Origin: Improbicoccus pseudotrichonymphae
Lineage (GTDB): Bacteria; Bacillota; Clostridia; Oscillospirales; Acutalibacteraceae
Assembly: GCA_036322855.1 (NCBI GenBank)
Contig: AP027924.1
Span: forward strand, 930,001 to 994,000
Reading direction: 5' to 3'
DNA length: 64,000 nt
Below are positions 1 to 10,146 of this stretch, one piece after another (position 1 is the first letter of the stretch; each line of letters starts with the position of its first letter). A program made the translations under genes and the position numbers. The notes below the pieces were generated by a model. The model did no database searches. It was not told the DNA's origin and saw only the letters and a program-made list of their open reading frames with translations.

Positions 1-1706
1 CCTTTAGGAGCTTCAAGAGCATTGCCTATGTTTATGCCATATTTCATTTCGGGAAATCTTTTTCTCGCTTTAAAAACTATAAAAGTCGGGTAACATAAAC
101 CTATGCAAGTTATTAATAAAAATAATGGTAAAACTACTTTTTTGGATATGTCTTTTAAGAATGAAAATCTTTTTCTTTTATTTTTTTCTGTTCTACCGAA
201 AGCAAAAAACATGGATACGCTTAAAAAATAAAGATTTAATATTAACCAAAAAATGGGAATAAATTGATTAAAATCCCCATTTAAAATAATGCATTTAAAA
301 CAATTTTTTATTCCGATTACGGTAAAAATACTTAGGATCAAATTTGGTAAGATAAACTTAATTTTATAAAAAATACTATCTTGAGCCATTTTCTTTTCTG
401 TAATGACAAATTCGTTGTTGGATATTCCTAAAAATTCACAAATTACAGGTATTATTAATACGGGAGAAAGTGTTGTTTCATAAATTCTTGTTTGGTGAAA
501 TGTTCTTGTGTTTTTTGATAGAATTCTCAACGAAACAGAAGTTATGATTATCATGGGAAGCCAAAAAACCAATGATTGCCAAATATCACATTTTGCTGAG
601 ATAACACCAAACAAAGAAAATAATATCGGAACTATTAAATATAAAAATTGTTTTATAGGAAAGTACCAATATAAAATTGATGAAAAATGATTAATTTTTT
701 GCCTTAAAGTTAAATCATTTCGAGTTAGAATTCTTAATCTCTTTCCGGTTTGAATACATCCACATGCCCATCTTCGTCTTTGTTTGCAAAGCGATTCTAA
801 ATTTCTTGGCGGAATGCCCGAAGCCAAGATTTTATCTATTGCATAACAAACATATCCACGAGTCTGTATTATTATTCCGGTAGCAAAATCTTCTGTTATA
901 CTGATTGAGGAAAATCCACCTATTTCTTCCAGCGCTTTTCTCAAAAAAATAGCATTTGTTCCTCCGTAAATTACTGAGTTGCTTTTATTTTTAGATATTT
1001 GTATGTTTTTATAAAAGTAATCTTGTTCATTGTGCATAAAATTTTCCGAAAAAAGATATTTCTGGAATAGGTCCGGTTCGTAAAAATTTTGAGGAGTTTG
1101 CACAAAACCAACGTTAGAATAATTTATGTCTTTTGTTTTTATAAAAAAATAAGGAACGGTTTCCATTAAGAAATTTTCGCAGGGGATCATATCTACATCG
1201 AAATTCGCTACTAATTTTGATTTAGTTTTAAATAAAGCATTATTTAAATTACCGGATTTTGCGTTTTTTCTGTCTTTTCTAGAAAAATATCCGATTTGAT
1301 TTTTTTTTGCGAATATTTTGATTTCATTTCTGTCGCCGTCGTCACAAATAAAAACGTGAACTTTGTTCTTACCCGGATATTTTAATTTTAAACAAGCCAT
1401 GGCTGTATCTTGAAGGATTTTAACAGGTTCATTAAAAACAGTGATGAATATATCAACATCTGGAAATAAATCGTCATTTATTTTCGGCAAAACAGGCAAG
1501 CAAAAATTATTTATGTTATAATAGTAAACAAAAGTGTCGAAAATTCCCAAAATTTCTGCAAACAAAAGCATAAATGCGACAACAATTGACGACCATTTAA
1601 AATTTAACGGCAGAGTAAATAAGATGCGCCAAATTAAATAAGAAATCAAAAAGGCGCATGATATTAAAGTTAATAAAAATATTTTTATTTTTCTTATTTT
1701 ACTCAT
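1..1706 (-). CDS. Cellulose synthase-like membrane glycosyltransferase (GT2), 3' end outside window
   Basis: Reading leftwards from an ATG at 1706, the protein begins with two hydrophobic segments. A GT-A type catalytic domain follows, with the BcsA-family motifs in order: a CDDGD acidic motif, FDVDM (DxD), QTPQ, a TED motif and QRRRW (QxxRW). Further membrane segments follow up to the window edge. This set defines processive family 2 glycosyltransferases that polymerise sugar from UDP-sugars and extrude the chain across the membrane. The product (cellulose or another beta-glucan) cannot be told from sequence alone. No partner (BcsB, BcsZ) is visible because the gene runs off the window. It is divergent from the rsbW-like gene. 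Confidence 0.85.
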   Translation of the reverse strand, partial: MSKIRKIKIFLLTLISCAFLISYLIWRILFTLPLNFKWSSIVVAFMLLFAEILGIFDTFVYYYNINNFCLPVLPKINDDLFPDVDIFITVFNEPVKILQDTAMACLKLKYPGKNKVHVFICDDGDRNEIKIFAKKNQIGYFSRKDRKNAKSGNLNNALFKTKSKLVANFDVDMIPCENFLMETVPYFFIKTKDINYSNVGFVQTPQNFYEPDLFQKYLFSENFMHNEQDYFYKNIQISKNKSNSVIYGGTNAIFLRKALEEIGGFSSISITEDFATGIIIQTRGYVCYAIDKILASGIPPRNLESLCKQRRRWACGCIQTGKRLRILTRNDLTLRQKINHFSSILYWYFPIKQFLYLIVPILFSLFGVISAKCDIWQSLVFWLPMIIITSVSLRILSKNTRTFHQTRIYETTLSPVLIIPVICEFLGISNNEFVITEKKMAQDSIFYKIKFILPNLILSIFTVIGIKNCFKCIILNGDFNQFIPIFWLILNLYFLSVSMFFAFGRTEKNKRKRFSFLKDISKKVVLPLFLLITCIGLCYPTFIVFKARKRFPEMKYGINIGNALEAPK

Positions 1707-1875
1707 TTGTATATTTTGCTTATAAAAAATAGGATTATTCTTTGCAAAAGTTGCCAATTTAAGAATTTAAGTTTAATATTTTAGGAATTAAACGACAAAA
1801 CTAATTATAAATTTATGTTTTTGCATTTTTAAAAATGCTGAAAATTTTTTAGAAACAAAAAAGAGGGAAAATCAT

Positions 1876-2307
1876 TTGCTGGACTTAGTTTTTGATGCTA
1901 AAACTTCAAATTGGGATAAATTGTACAATCGTTTGCATGACTTTTTTTTAAGTCTAAAAATCAGCGAAGATAAAATTGAAAGAATTTGTATTGCGTGTGA
2001 AGAAGTTTTTGTTAATATTTGCAATTATGCTTACCAAAACTGTCGAGACGATACTAAAAAAGACGTTAAAATTAAATCCGAGTATGAAAATAATATATTG
2101 TCGATTACTTTTATAGACAACGGTGTCGAATTCAATCCGTTGGATTTCAAAAAAAATAAAATCGAAAAAAAAGGTGTCGAAAAAATGAAAATAGGCGGTT
2201 ATGGTATTTATTTAGTAAACAAAATCATGGATAATATCAAATATGAAAGAAAAGATGATAAGAATTATTTTTATATTTACAAAAAAATTAACAGTAACAG
2301 GGAGTGA
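1876..2307 (+). CDS. RsbW/SpoIIAB-like anti-sigma factor (GHKL serine kinase)
   Basis: A 143-residue single-domain ATP-binding protein. The GHKL signatures are visible: an N-box (EEVFVNICNYAY, about residues 42-53), a G1 box (DNGVEF) and a G2 box (GGYGIYLV). Family members bind a sigma factor and phosphorylate a STAS-domain antagonist, and the next gene encodes exactly such a partner 6 nt downstream. The start is TTG, with AGAGGGA just upstream. No sigma factor lies beside it, so it may act in an RsbU/W/V-type switch on another target rather than as a classical spoIIA operon. The family is clear and the target is unknown. Confidence 0.85.
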   Translation: MLDLVFDAKTSNWDKLYNRLHDFFLSLKISEDKIERICIACEEVFVNICNYAYQNCRDDTKKDVKIKSEYENNILSITFIDNGVEFNPLDFKKNKIEKKGVEKMKIGGYGIYLVNKIMDNIKYERKDDKNYFYIYKKINSNRE

Positions 2308-2313
2308 TATGCT

Positions 2314-2673
2314 ATGGAAATAAACGTTAAAAATCAAGGCGAAGATGTTTTATTTTGTATCGACGGAAGAATAGATACACAAACCGCCCCGAAACTTCAA
2401 GAAGAAGTAGACAAAATTTTCAAAGAAAATAAAAACAGAATAGTTATGGACTTTGAAAAAGTGAAGTATATAAGTAGTGCTGGGCTGAGAGTTATACTTT
2501 ATACACAAAAAAAGATAAATTCGCTTGCCAACGAAAGTTCGCATTTTGAAATTATAAATGTAAATCTTCCAGTAAAAGAAGTATTTGATATGACCGGTTT
2601 TTCAGAATTTTTAACGATTACGGAAAAAATCGAAGATGGGAATGATTTTTCGAGAGATAATGTTAATGATTAG
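2314..2673 (+). CDS. STAS-domain anti-sigma factor antagonist (RsbV/SpoIIAA-like)
   Basis: A 119-residue STAS protein with the conserved SSAGLR motif around residues 53-58; its serine is the residue phosphorylated by RsbW/SpoIIAB-type kinases. Dephosphorylated family members bind the kinase and release its captive sigma factor. Its position 6 nt after the kinase gene fits a two-gene partner-switch module. A PP2C phosphatase to reset it is not seen next to it. A short acidic C-terminal tail follows the STAS fold. Confidence 0.87.
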   Translation: MEINVKNQGEDVLFCIDGRIDTQTAPKLQEEVDKIFKENKNRIVMDFEKVKYISSAGLRVILYTQKKINSLANESSHFEIINVNLPVKEVFDMTGFSEFLTITEKIEDGNDFSRDNVND

Positions 2674-2691
2674 TGAATTCGAGGTTTGTTT

Positions 2692-3819
2692 TTGAATTTT
2701 ATATACCTAGATAACAGTGCTTCCACGAATGTAATAAAACCTGTTATAGAAAGAATCAGCGAATGTATGCTTAGTAATTTTGCAAACCCGTCTTCCTCTC
2801 ATTCTTTGGGCATAAAATCAAAAAAAATAATCGAAAATGCGAAGAAATACATATCTGATTATATAAACTCGCATAATAACGGAAATATTTTTTTTACTTC
2901 CGGGGCAACGGAGGCAAACAATTTAGCAATTTTCGGTTCTTTAAGAAACAAAAGTCTTATTTTAACAACATCCATAGAACATGCCTCCATTTTAAAACCA
3001 ATTAATTTTTTAAAAGAAAAAAATTTTGAGATAAAATTTTTACGTTTGAATCCCGACGGAACTGTAAATATCGAAAATTTTTTAAATTCTTGTAAAAGTA
3101 AAAGTGAATCTATTTTTGTAAGCGTAGCGTTAGTAAATAATGAGACCGGCATAATTCAACCAATAGAAAAAATAAGTAATATAATTAAAAAAAATAACGA
3201 TAAAATCATATTTCATGTTGATGCAGCACAAGGCCTCGGGAAAATACCCATAGATATTTACAAAATGAATGTTGATTTACTAAGCGCAAGTGCTCACAAA
3301 ATTCATGGTCCTAAAGGTATAGGTTTTCTTTATGTTTCAAAAAAATTAAAATTAAGGCCAATTCTTTATGGCGGCAATCAGGAGATGGGCATAAGAGCCG
3401 GCACGGAATCTGTTGAATTGATTTCCGGATTCGAAGAAGCATTAAAAAATTGTAAAATAGAAATGAATTATAATTATGTGAAGGAATTAAATTTATATTT
3501 AAGAAAAAAGATTAAAAATCTGAGAAATATCGTGGTAAATTCTCCTGAAAATTCTTCACCTTATATAATTAATTTTTCGGTTTTAGGTATAAAATCAGAA
3601 ATAATGCTTAATTTTTTATCTTCGAAGGGAATATATATTTCGGCTGCTTCCGCCTGCAATAAAAATAAAAAAAGTTATGTACTGAGTTCGTTTGGTTTGG
3701 ATGATAAAATTATTAATTCTGCAATAAGAGTTAGTTTTTCCAAATTTAACACAAAAAACGAAATTGATGTTTTAATTTCTGAGATTCAAAACGCTCAAGA
3801 ACAAATAATTCATTTTTGA
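2692..3819 (+). CDS. Cysteine desulfurase, NifS/IscS class
   Basis: A PLP-dependent class V aminotransferase of about 375 residues that takes sulfur from L-cysteine for Fe-S cluster or thio-modification pathways. Visible landmarks are the N-terminal YLDNSAST, the TSGATEANN loop, the HVDAAQ segment, the PLP lysine in SAHKIHGPKG, and the active-site loop cysteine in ASACN near the C-terminus. An in-frame TTG at 2686 lies inside the Shine-Dalgarno region (GAGG at 2681-2684), so the TTG at 2692 is the better start. It sits directly before the Fe-S enzyme PFOR, consistent with cluster supply. No iscU is adjacent. Confidence 0.88.
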   Translation: MNFIYLDNSASTNVIKPVIERISECMLSNFANPSSSHSLGIKSKKIIENAKKYISDYINSHNNGNIFFTSGATEANNLAIFGSLRNKSLILTTSIEHASILKPINFLKEKNFEIKFLRLNPDGTVNIENFLNSCKSKSESIFVSVALVNNETGIIQPIEKISNIIKKNNDKIIFHVDAAQGLGKIPIDIYKMNVDLLSASAHKIHGPKGIGFLYVSKKLKLRPILYGGNQEMGIRAGTESVELISGFEEALKNCKIEMNYNYVKELNLYLRKKIKNLRNIVVNSPENSSPYIINFSVLGIKSEIMLNFLSSKGIYISAASACNKNKKSYVLSSFGLDDKIINSAIRVSFSKFNTKNEIDVLISEIQNAQEQIIHF

Positions 3820-3828
3820 AGGAAACCA

Positions 3829-6800
3829 ATGAAAGATAATAGAGAAATAAAAATAATGAATGGCTGCGAGGCTGTAGCTCATGTAGCTTATGCTTTCAGT
3901 GAGGTCATTGTTGTTTATCCGATTACTCCCTCTACGGAAATATCCGAGAATGTAGAAAAAATGATAATCAAAAACAAAAAAAATTTGTTTAAAGAAAAAG
4001 CAATGTTTTTTGTATCGCAATCTGAATCCGGAACGGCGGGAGCACTTCACGGCGCTGCTGTAAGCGGAGCTTTGGCATCTACTTTTACGTGTTCTCAAGG
4101 ACTTTTGCTTATGATACCTAATATTTACAAATTTTGCGGAGAATTTCTTCCTATTGTAATACACGTAACGTCAAGAACTGTTGCAAGACATGCGCTTTCA
4201 ATCTTTGGAGATCATTCGGATATACATGCCTGCCGCCAAACCGGAATTGCAATGCTGTGTGCGTCAAACGTTCAAGAGGCCATGGATTTTTCGGTTATTG
4301 CTCATTTGAGTGCTATATCGAGTAGTTTCCCTTTTATTCATTTTTTTGATGGTTTCCGTACTTCTCATGAACTTTGCAATATCAAAGTCTGGGATTATAA
4401 AACTTTATCTGAATTTATAGATTATAATGTTCTTAGAAAGTTTAAGGAAACATCTTTAAATCCATTGAGAAATATAATTAAGGGGACGAATCAAAACGAT
4501 GATATCTATTTTCAATTTTTAGAAGCCGGAAACAAGAAATATAGTAAGATAGTAAAAAATGTTTGTGCGGAAATGGAAAAAATAAACAGAAAAATAGGTT
4601 CTTCTTATAAAATTTTTAATTATTACGGAGATCCGAAAGCAGATATGATAATTATCGCGATGGGTTCTGTATGTGGGACAATAGAAGAAACAATTGATTT
4701 TTTAATAAAAAACAAAATTAAAGCCGGTTTAATAAAAGTAAGACTTTACAGACCTTTTGAATCGAAATTATTAATTGAATCTTTACCTAAAAGTGTTGTA
4801 AAAATCACCGTACTTGATAAAACAAAAGAACCCGGCTCGATATGGGATCCTTTATTTACGGATGTTGTTAATTCTTTGGATAAATTCAACATAAAAAACA
4901 TAGAAGTTTTTGGTGGAAGATATGGAATATCTTCAAAGGATATAGATAATAACGATATTCTATCTATTTTTGAAAATATGAAATCAAATGATAAAAAATA
5001 TTTTACGGTTGGTATTAACGATGATTTAACAAACCTTTCACTCGAAAAATCAAAACTTATTTTTGAAGAAAATGAAGATTTAGTAAACGTACAATTTTGG
5101 GGAATCGGTTCTGACGGAGCAATTGGCGCAACTAAAAGCAGTACTAAAATCATTGGAGAAAATACCAATTTGAATGTCCTCGGCCATTTTCAATACGACC
5201 CTAAAAAATCTGGTGGTCTAACTATTTCTCATTTGAAATTCAGTAAAAATATGATTAAATCATCTTGTAACATAAAAAAAACAGATTTTTTAATTTCTCA
5301 TTATTTTGAATTTGCCAATAAATATGATTTTACAAAAAAAATGAAACCAAATTCGGTTTTTTTATTAAATTCGCCATATGACAAGCTAAAAACTTTAGAA
5401 AAAATTAACTTTAAATTAATAAATTTCATATTTGAAAATAATATAAAATTTTTTATTTTAAAAACGAACGAAATGAAAATAAATATAGCTATGCAAACAG
5501 CATTTTTTAAGATTTCAAATATTATTGATTTTAATAAGGTCAAAAATATTTTAAAAAAATGTGTTTCCGAAAACTATAAATCGAAAGGCTCGGAAATTAT
5601 AGATCAAAATATTAAAACAATAGATTTGACAGAAGATAATATTAAATTAATAGATCAAGTTTTAATAAAAAAATTTTTAAGAACAAAAAATAAAGAAAAT
5701 AACATTGATTATAAAAATATGACGGAAGCAATTAATTTAAATAGAGGTAATGAGCTACCAACATCTGCTTTTTTGGACTTTGCAAACGGAAATATTATCA
5801 ATGATAATGCAAAATTTCATAAAAAGAATAGCCTGTTGAAACCCGAATGGATACCGGAGAATTGTATCCAATGCGGATTATGCAATGCCGTTTGCCCCCA
5901 TGGAGTAATCAGAAGCTTTGGCCTAAATAACGAAGAATTAGAAAAATGTTTGACTAAAAATAAACTTTTAAAAAATATAAAAATGCTGGGATTTGATGAT
6001 CTTAATTTTATTATAGAATTTAAGTACGATCAATGTACCGGTTGCGGAATCTGTTCTGAAATTTGTCCGGGGAAAATTAATAAATCGGCCATAGAAATGA
6101 AAAAATCGCGCGAAAATAAAGATGATATTGTTGATTTTTTAAATAGTTACCCTGAAAAAGAAGAAATATTTAAGAAATTTAGTCCGCAAACAATCAAAGG
6201 AATTCAATTTAAAGAACCACTTATGTTATACGGTAGTGCATGTTCCGGCTGTGGGCAAACTGCCTATGTAAGACTTATAACTCAACTGTTCGGAGAACGT
6301 TTATTTATTGCGAACGCTACCGGTTGCAGCTCGATATGGGGTGGTTCGGTTAATCAAGTACCTTACAAAAAGGGCAAACATGGTTTCAGCCCGGCTTGGG
6401 CAAATTCTTTATTTGAAGACAATGCAGAATTCGGCCTTGGTTTTTTGTTGGCCCAAAAAAGTATTCGTTTGAGGCTTTTAAATATTATCAAAACGATAAT
6501 GATAACAACTCATGATTATGAAATAAAAAAAAGTTGTGAAAATTATATAAATACTTTTGATATAGGACATGAAAATCATAAATATTCACTGGAATTAATT
6601 AACGTTTTGAAAAATAAAAAAGAAGATATCACATATGATATGTGCAATAAAATAATTTTGGAAAAAGAATATTTATCTAAAAAATCAATATGGGCAATAG
6701 GAGGTGATGGTTGGGCATATGATATAGGATTCGGTGGCATTGATCATATTATGGCTTCTCAGGAAGACATAAACATATTAGTTTTGGATACTGAAATGTA

Positions 6801-7203
6801 TTCAAATACCGGAGGACAGCAATCAAAATCGACTCCGAAATATGCAAAAGCATCGCTTTCTTTAGGGTATAAAAAAAGCGACAAGAAAGATTTAATTTCT
6901 ATGATGATGATATACAAAAACGTGTATGCAGCTAAAGTTAATTTAAATGCAAATCCTCATCAGTGTATTCAAGTTTTTACAGAGGCCGAAAAATTTAAAG
7001 GACCATCTTTAATTGTTGCCTATTCTCCATGTGTAGGGCATAAGGTAAATTCAGGGCAAATTTTAAAACAAGCCAAAGATGCTACATTTTGTGGTCATTG
7101 GCAACTTTTTAGATTTAATTCGGGGAAACTTGCAATCGATAGCGAAATTACAAAAGAATATAAAAAATTTATCGAAAATGAGAATAGGTTTAAAAAATTT
7201 TGA
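3829..7203 (+). CDS. nifJ: Pyruvate:ferredoxin (flavodoxin) oxidoreductase
   Basis: A single-chain PFOR of 1124 residues (family about 1170). It oxidatively decarboxylates pyruvate to acetyl-CoA and CO2, passing electrons to ferredoxin. The order is an N-terminal pyrimidine-binding domain (YPITPSTE, about residue 30), a transketolase C-like domain, a gamma-type domain (GSDGAIGATK, about 425) and a two-cluster ferredoxin domain (CIQCGLCNAVCPHG near 678, CTGCGICSEICPG near 735). A C-terminal TPP domain follows (GSACSGCGQ near 803, GDGWAYDIGFGG near 958, YSNTGGQQSKST). All cluster cysteines seen are intact. Its presence points to fermentative anaerobic metabolism. It starts 9 nt after the cysteine desulfurase stop behind AAGGAA, so it is probably co-transcribed. 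Confidence 0.95.
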   Translation: MKDNREIKIMNGCEAVAHVAYAFSEVIVVYPITPSTEISENVEKMIIKNKKNLFKEKAMFFVSQSESGTAGALHGAAVSGALASTFTCSQGLLLMIPNIYKFCGEFLPIVIHVTSRTVARHALSIFGDHSDIHACRQTGIAMLCASNVQEAMDFSVIAHLSAISSSFPFIHFFDGFRTSHELCNIKVWDYKTLSEFIDYNVLRKFKETSLNPLRNIIKGTNQNDDIYFQFLEAGNKKYSKIVKNVCAEMEKINRKIGSSYKIFNYYGDPKADMIIIAMGSVCGTIEETIDFLIKNKIKAGLIKVRLYRPFESKLLIESLPKSVVKITVLDKTKEPGSIWDPLFTDVVNSLDKFNIKNIEVFGGRYGISSKDIDNNDILSIFENMKSNDKKYFTVGINDDLTNLSLEKSKLIFEENEDLVNVQFWGIGSDGAIGATKSSTKIIGENTNLNVLGHFQYDPKKSGGLTISHLKFSKNMIKSSCNIKKTDFLISHYFEFANKYDFTKKMKPNSVFLLNSPYDKLKTLEKINFKLINFIFENNIKFFILKTNEMKINIAMQTAFFKISNIIDFNKVKNILKKCVSENYKSKGSEIIDQNIKTIDLTEDNIKLIDQVLIKKFLRTKNKENNIDYKNMTEAINLNRGNELPTSAFLDFANGNIINDNAKFHKKNSLLKPEWIPENCIQCGLCNAVCPHGVIRSFGLNNEELEKCLTKNKLLKNIKMLGFDDLNFIIEFKYDQCTGCGICSEICPGKINKSAIEMKKSRENKDDIVDFLNSYPEKEEIFKKFSPQTIKGIQFKEPLMLYGSACSGCGQTAYVRLITQLFGERLFIANATGCSSIWGGSVNQVPYKKGKHGFSPAWANSLFEDNAEFGLGFLLAQKSIRLRLLNIIKTIMITTHDYEIKKSCENYINTFDIGHENHKYSLELINVLKNKKEDITYDMCNKIILEKEYLSKKSIWAIGGDGWAYDIGFGGIDHIMASQEDINILVLDTEMYSNTGGQQSKSTPKYAKASLSLGYKKSDKKDLISMMMIYKNVYAAKVNLNANPHQCIQVFTEAEKFKGPSLIVAYSPCVGHKVNSGQILKQAKDATFCGHWQLFRFNSGKLAIDSEITKEYKKFIENENRFKKF

Positions 7204-7254
7204 TAAAAATATATAATCCTATGGTTATAAATAAAATGATTCAGGACAAAATTT

Positions 7255-8172
7255 TTGAGAAAATTGATTATTAATAGAAAAAAATGGCTTAAAGTTTTGT
7301 TTCTCATATTTTTTACTTCTTTGTTTTTATCTTTCTTGGGAATGGTATATCTATTTTTGACAGAAAATTCAAGAGAAAACGTAGTAAGGAAGTATAGTTC
7401 CAAATCAGAAAATCCAATACTTAACATTTTGTTTTTGGGTATTGACGAATTAAATGATAGATTCAACGGCAGAAGTGATTCGATAATTTTAGTATCTTTA
7501 AATTCAAAAACAAAACAAGTTAAAATTATTTCTTTTATGCGTGATACTTTGGTTAAAATACCGAATCATGGTTTTGACAGACTTAATGCCGCTTATGCAT
7601 TTGGCGGTGCTAATCTTACTTTAATTACAATAAGATATAATTTTGACCTGAAAATTGACAGATATGTATCTGTTGATTTCGTTGGATTTGAAACAATAAT
7701 CGATATCATCGGAGGAGTAACATTGGATTTAAGTTATGATGAAGTAAAATATATAAATGATGAATCATCTTCCAAAAAAAAACTATCATCGCCGGGGAAA
7801 AATAAATTAAATGGAAATCAGGCACTACAATACTCAAGAAACAGAAACAGTGCTGGTTCGGATTACGATAGAACAAAAAGACAACGCAAATTACTGTCTG
7901 CATTAGCAAATCAAGTAAAACTTTTAAAATACTCTGAATTAATAAAATTATTTTTTAGTGTTATGAAATTCGTAAAAACAAACTTTAAAATGGGGGAGAT
8001 AAAAGATTTATTGAACATGAATGAAGAATATTCCCAATTTAGCATATCAACATTTCGAATACCGGTCGATGGAAATGTAAAAAACTCCACCAAGAACGGC
8101 AAAATGGTCCTAGAAATTATTGACATCAAAAAAACAATCGAAGACATAAACAAATTTATATACAAAACATAG
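7255..8172 (+). CDS. LytR-CpsA-Psr (LCP) family wall polymer ligase
   Basis: A 305-residue protein with one N-terminal membrane anchor (about residues 12-35) and an extracellular LCP domain. Conserved LCP features are visible: the DSIILVSLN strand, FMRDTLV with its arginine, the DRLNAAYAFGG segment, and the GNQALQYSRNR...DYDRTKRQ stretch with the arginines that bind polyprenyl pyrophosphate. LCP enzymes transfer anionic polymers or capsule from the lipid carrier to peptidoglycan. The start is TTG with AGGA about 9 nt upstream. It follows nifJ by about 50 nt on the same strand but is functionally unrelated. Confidence 0.88.
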   Translation: MRKLIINRKKWLKVLFLIFFTSLFLSFLGMVYLFLTENSRENVVRKYSSKSENPILNILFLGIDELNDRFNGRSDSIILVSLNSKTKQVKIISFMRDTLVKIPNHGFDRLNAAYAFGGANLTLITIRYNFDLKIDRYVSVDFVGFETIIDIIGGVTLDLSYDEVKYINDESSSKKKLSSPGKNKLNGNQALQYSRNRNSAGSDYDRTKRQRKLLSALANQVKLLKYSELIKLFFSVMKFVKTNFKMGEIKDLLNMNEEYSQFSISTFRIPVDGNVKNSTKNGKMVLEIIDIKKTIEDINKFIYKT

Positions 8173-8199
8173 ACAATTCACTAGAATTTGCCCTAAAAC

Positions 8200-8700
8200 T
8201 GAATTACTTTTGTAAATTTCATCGTCAGTGCAGCACTCGAAACCGCTCACATGCAACCAGGTTTTACGTCTCTCACTATAGAAATAAAAATAAAAATAAG
8301 GATTAGTTGAATAAATGAGATGAATATACTAGTTTTTCGTATCTACATATCGAGTAAGGTCATATTCGTAAACTCTACCTATTGCCAGAGAGGTATATAG
8401 TTGTCAGGTTTATTAACTGCTTCCATAAGAAAAGTTTGATTTGAGTCACATCATGACATTGGTCAGCGATTAAAATAAATTAAACTGCTTTTTTTGGAAA
8501 CACACATTATACAAATACTACCCCCTTAGAGCGGGTCTATTGCTTGATTACTATTTTTTAAGCTTCACAGGTGTCTGGATCACATATCTTGATGCTCCTA
8601 GAATCTATAAATAATACTTCAGGATCAAGCTTTAGATTTGTAAAGAAGTCTAATAATTAACACACGAGACTTTGAAATTGAAATGCCCATACACAACATC
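8200..8700 (-). pseudogene. Degenerate IS5-like transposase
   Basis: On the minus strand this stretch reads in broken frames as fragments resembling IS5-type transposases. An FIDSRSIKI piece (like the conserved D-S-T-S-I-K region) is followed by a DPDTCEA-like segment and by a late piece, RKTSIFISFIQLILIFI, resembling the C-terminal tail. Many stops and frameshifts show it is dead. The right limit is close to tRNA-Gln. The assignment is by eye from short matches. Confidence 0.4.
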
Positions 8701-8724
8701 GAGAGTTCATATACGGATACCGTT

Positions 8725-8799
8725 TGGCTGGGATAGTTGGATTCGAACCAACGAATGATGGAGTCAAAGTCCATTGCCTTACCGCTTGGCTATATCCCA
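8725..8799 (-). tRNA. tRNA-Gln (UUG)
   Basis: A cloverleaf on the minus strand begins TGGGATA and ends with its paired TATCCCA and encoded CCA. The anticodon loop CTTTGAC gives UUG, and the T arm GGTTCGAATCC is intact. It sits among insertion-sequence debris and appears functional. Confidence 0.95.
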
Positions 8800-9210
8800 A
8801 CATGATAAAAAAACCATAACTGCTATTCTAACAGGTTAAACAATTAAAATGCAATAGCAATATCTTTAAATATAAAAATTTTCGTGAGTATCAAAACAAA
8901 AAATAAAGAATAAAATTGATAAGAATTGTAAATACTCATAAAAACTTTTATTGCGGAAAAGAAATATACATTAATCTAGCTTATCATAACGTATAAAATA
9001 CATCTAAATCGCTTAATTTTAGGAATATTTGTTCAATTTTATTACGTTCTTGTATATAATTTTGCCATATAGCCAAGGCTTTTTACGATTTGATTTAAGT
9101 GAAAAGGTTTGAAAAATCCCAAATTTTTAGCGTAAGTTTCGAGTTTTATTTCTTCAATATGCTCTATCTATAGCTATTCCGATTTAAACGATCTGTAATG
9201 TAATTAAGTA

Positions 9211-9751
9211 ATGGCATATTCTAAAGACACGCGAGAAATAGTCTTTAAAAATATCTCGCAAAAGGACATGCTTATAAGGAAGCGCATAAGGAATTGGGTG
9301 TAAGCATAAGCGCGATAAAAGCGTGAAAAAAATTTTTAATAACGGGAAGTTTAAAAAAGCAGCAGCGGGAGGAAGCTGCAACAAAATTCCACGACGAAAA
9401 TTTAAACGTATAAATATCGTTAAAGCGTTGATAAACGGTAAATCAACTGCGATAAGATTATACGATTGGTCTATGACATCAACGTTTTTTAAACTTGGTT
9501 TGAATGGGAATTATGTCCTTTACTTAAATCCAAAAGTATAATTATCATAGGCAATGCTAGTTTTCACAAAAAATTGAACTTGAAAAATTGCAACAGTTTA
9601 TAAATGCCAAATCGTTTGGTTTCCACCATATTCTCCCGGTAAAAATAAAATTGAAAAACTATGGGCAAATATGAAACAATGGTTACGTATTAATTCAAAA
9701 AAATTTCCAACTATTCAAGACTCGATCATGGACTATTTTAAATCGGATTAG
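9211..9751 (+). pseudogene. IS630-family transposase remnant
   Basis: From the ATG at 9211 the sequence reads MAYSKDTREIVF..., a typical IS630 helix-turn-helix start. It then shifts frame (continuing as KIFNNGKFKKAAAGG... from about 9323) and later reads PPYSPGKNKIEKLWANMKQW near 9620-9690, the conserved C-terminal DDE region. The middle catalytic part is missing or out of frame, so the copy is inactive. About 20 nt after its end lies GAAATTTACAAAAATAAT, a motif repeated in inverted orientation near 8196. Confidence 0.75.
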
Positions 9752-9933
9752 CTATATACGTGTCCTGAAATTTACAAAAATAATCCAGTTATTTATAAAA
9801 ACTTCGTCTTTTCAAAAGTTTTAAATCAAAAACCCTTACATACACTATCACACTACAAATTTCTAAATTTAAAATTTTAAAAAAAATACTAATTTGTAAG
9901 AAAGTTTAACACACGTGAATAAATGACTTAAAA

Positions 9934-10146
9934 TTAATTTTTATTTTGTTCACTTGTTTGTATCTTTTTCGATTTAATTTGCCATTCATAAATTCCGAAA
10001 ATCGCAAACCCCAACTGAATTAAATCTAAAAAAGCTCTGCCGTAGGCACCATTTTTTACATCCAAAGTAAACCAGATAATATCACCGACTATCCAAATAT
10101 AAAAACAAAGAACTTTTTTTTTAATGTTAAAAAGATTTCCAGACAA
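9934..10146 (-). CDS. Small two-helix membrane protein, PnuC-like fragment family
   Basis: A 70-residue hydrophobic protein with two membrane helices (around IWIVGDIIWFTLD and FLDLIQLGFAIFGIYEW) and a lysine-rich tail. It resembles short proteins related to the nicotinamide riboside transporter PnuC. The first in-frame canonical start is TTG at 10146, which has no ribosome site. The frame stays open upstream with a plausible extra segment (FDFTWVIAAWSLSGN), and a perfect AGGAGG lies at 10195-10200. The true start may therefore be a non-standard ATT at 10182, giving about 82 residues. The substrate is unknown. Confidence 0.55.
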   Translation of the reverse strand: MSGNLFNIKKKVLCFYIWIVGDIIWFTLDVKNGAYGRAFLDLIQLGFAIFGIYEWQIKSKKIQTSEQNKN

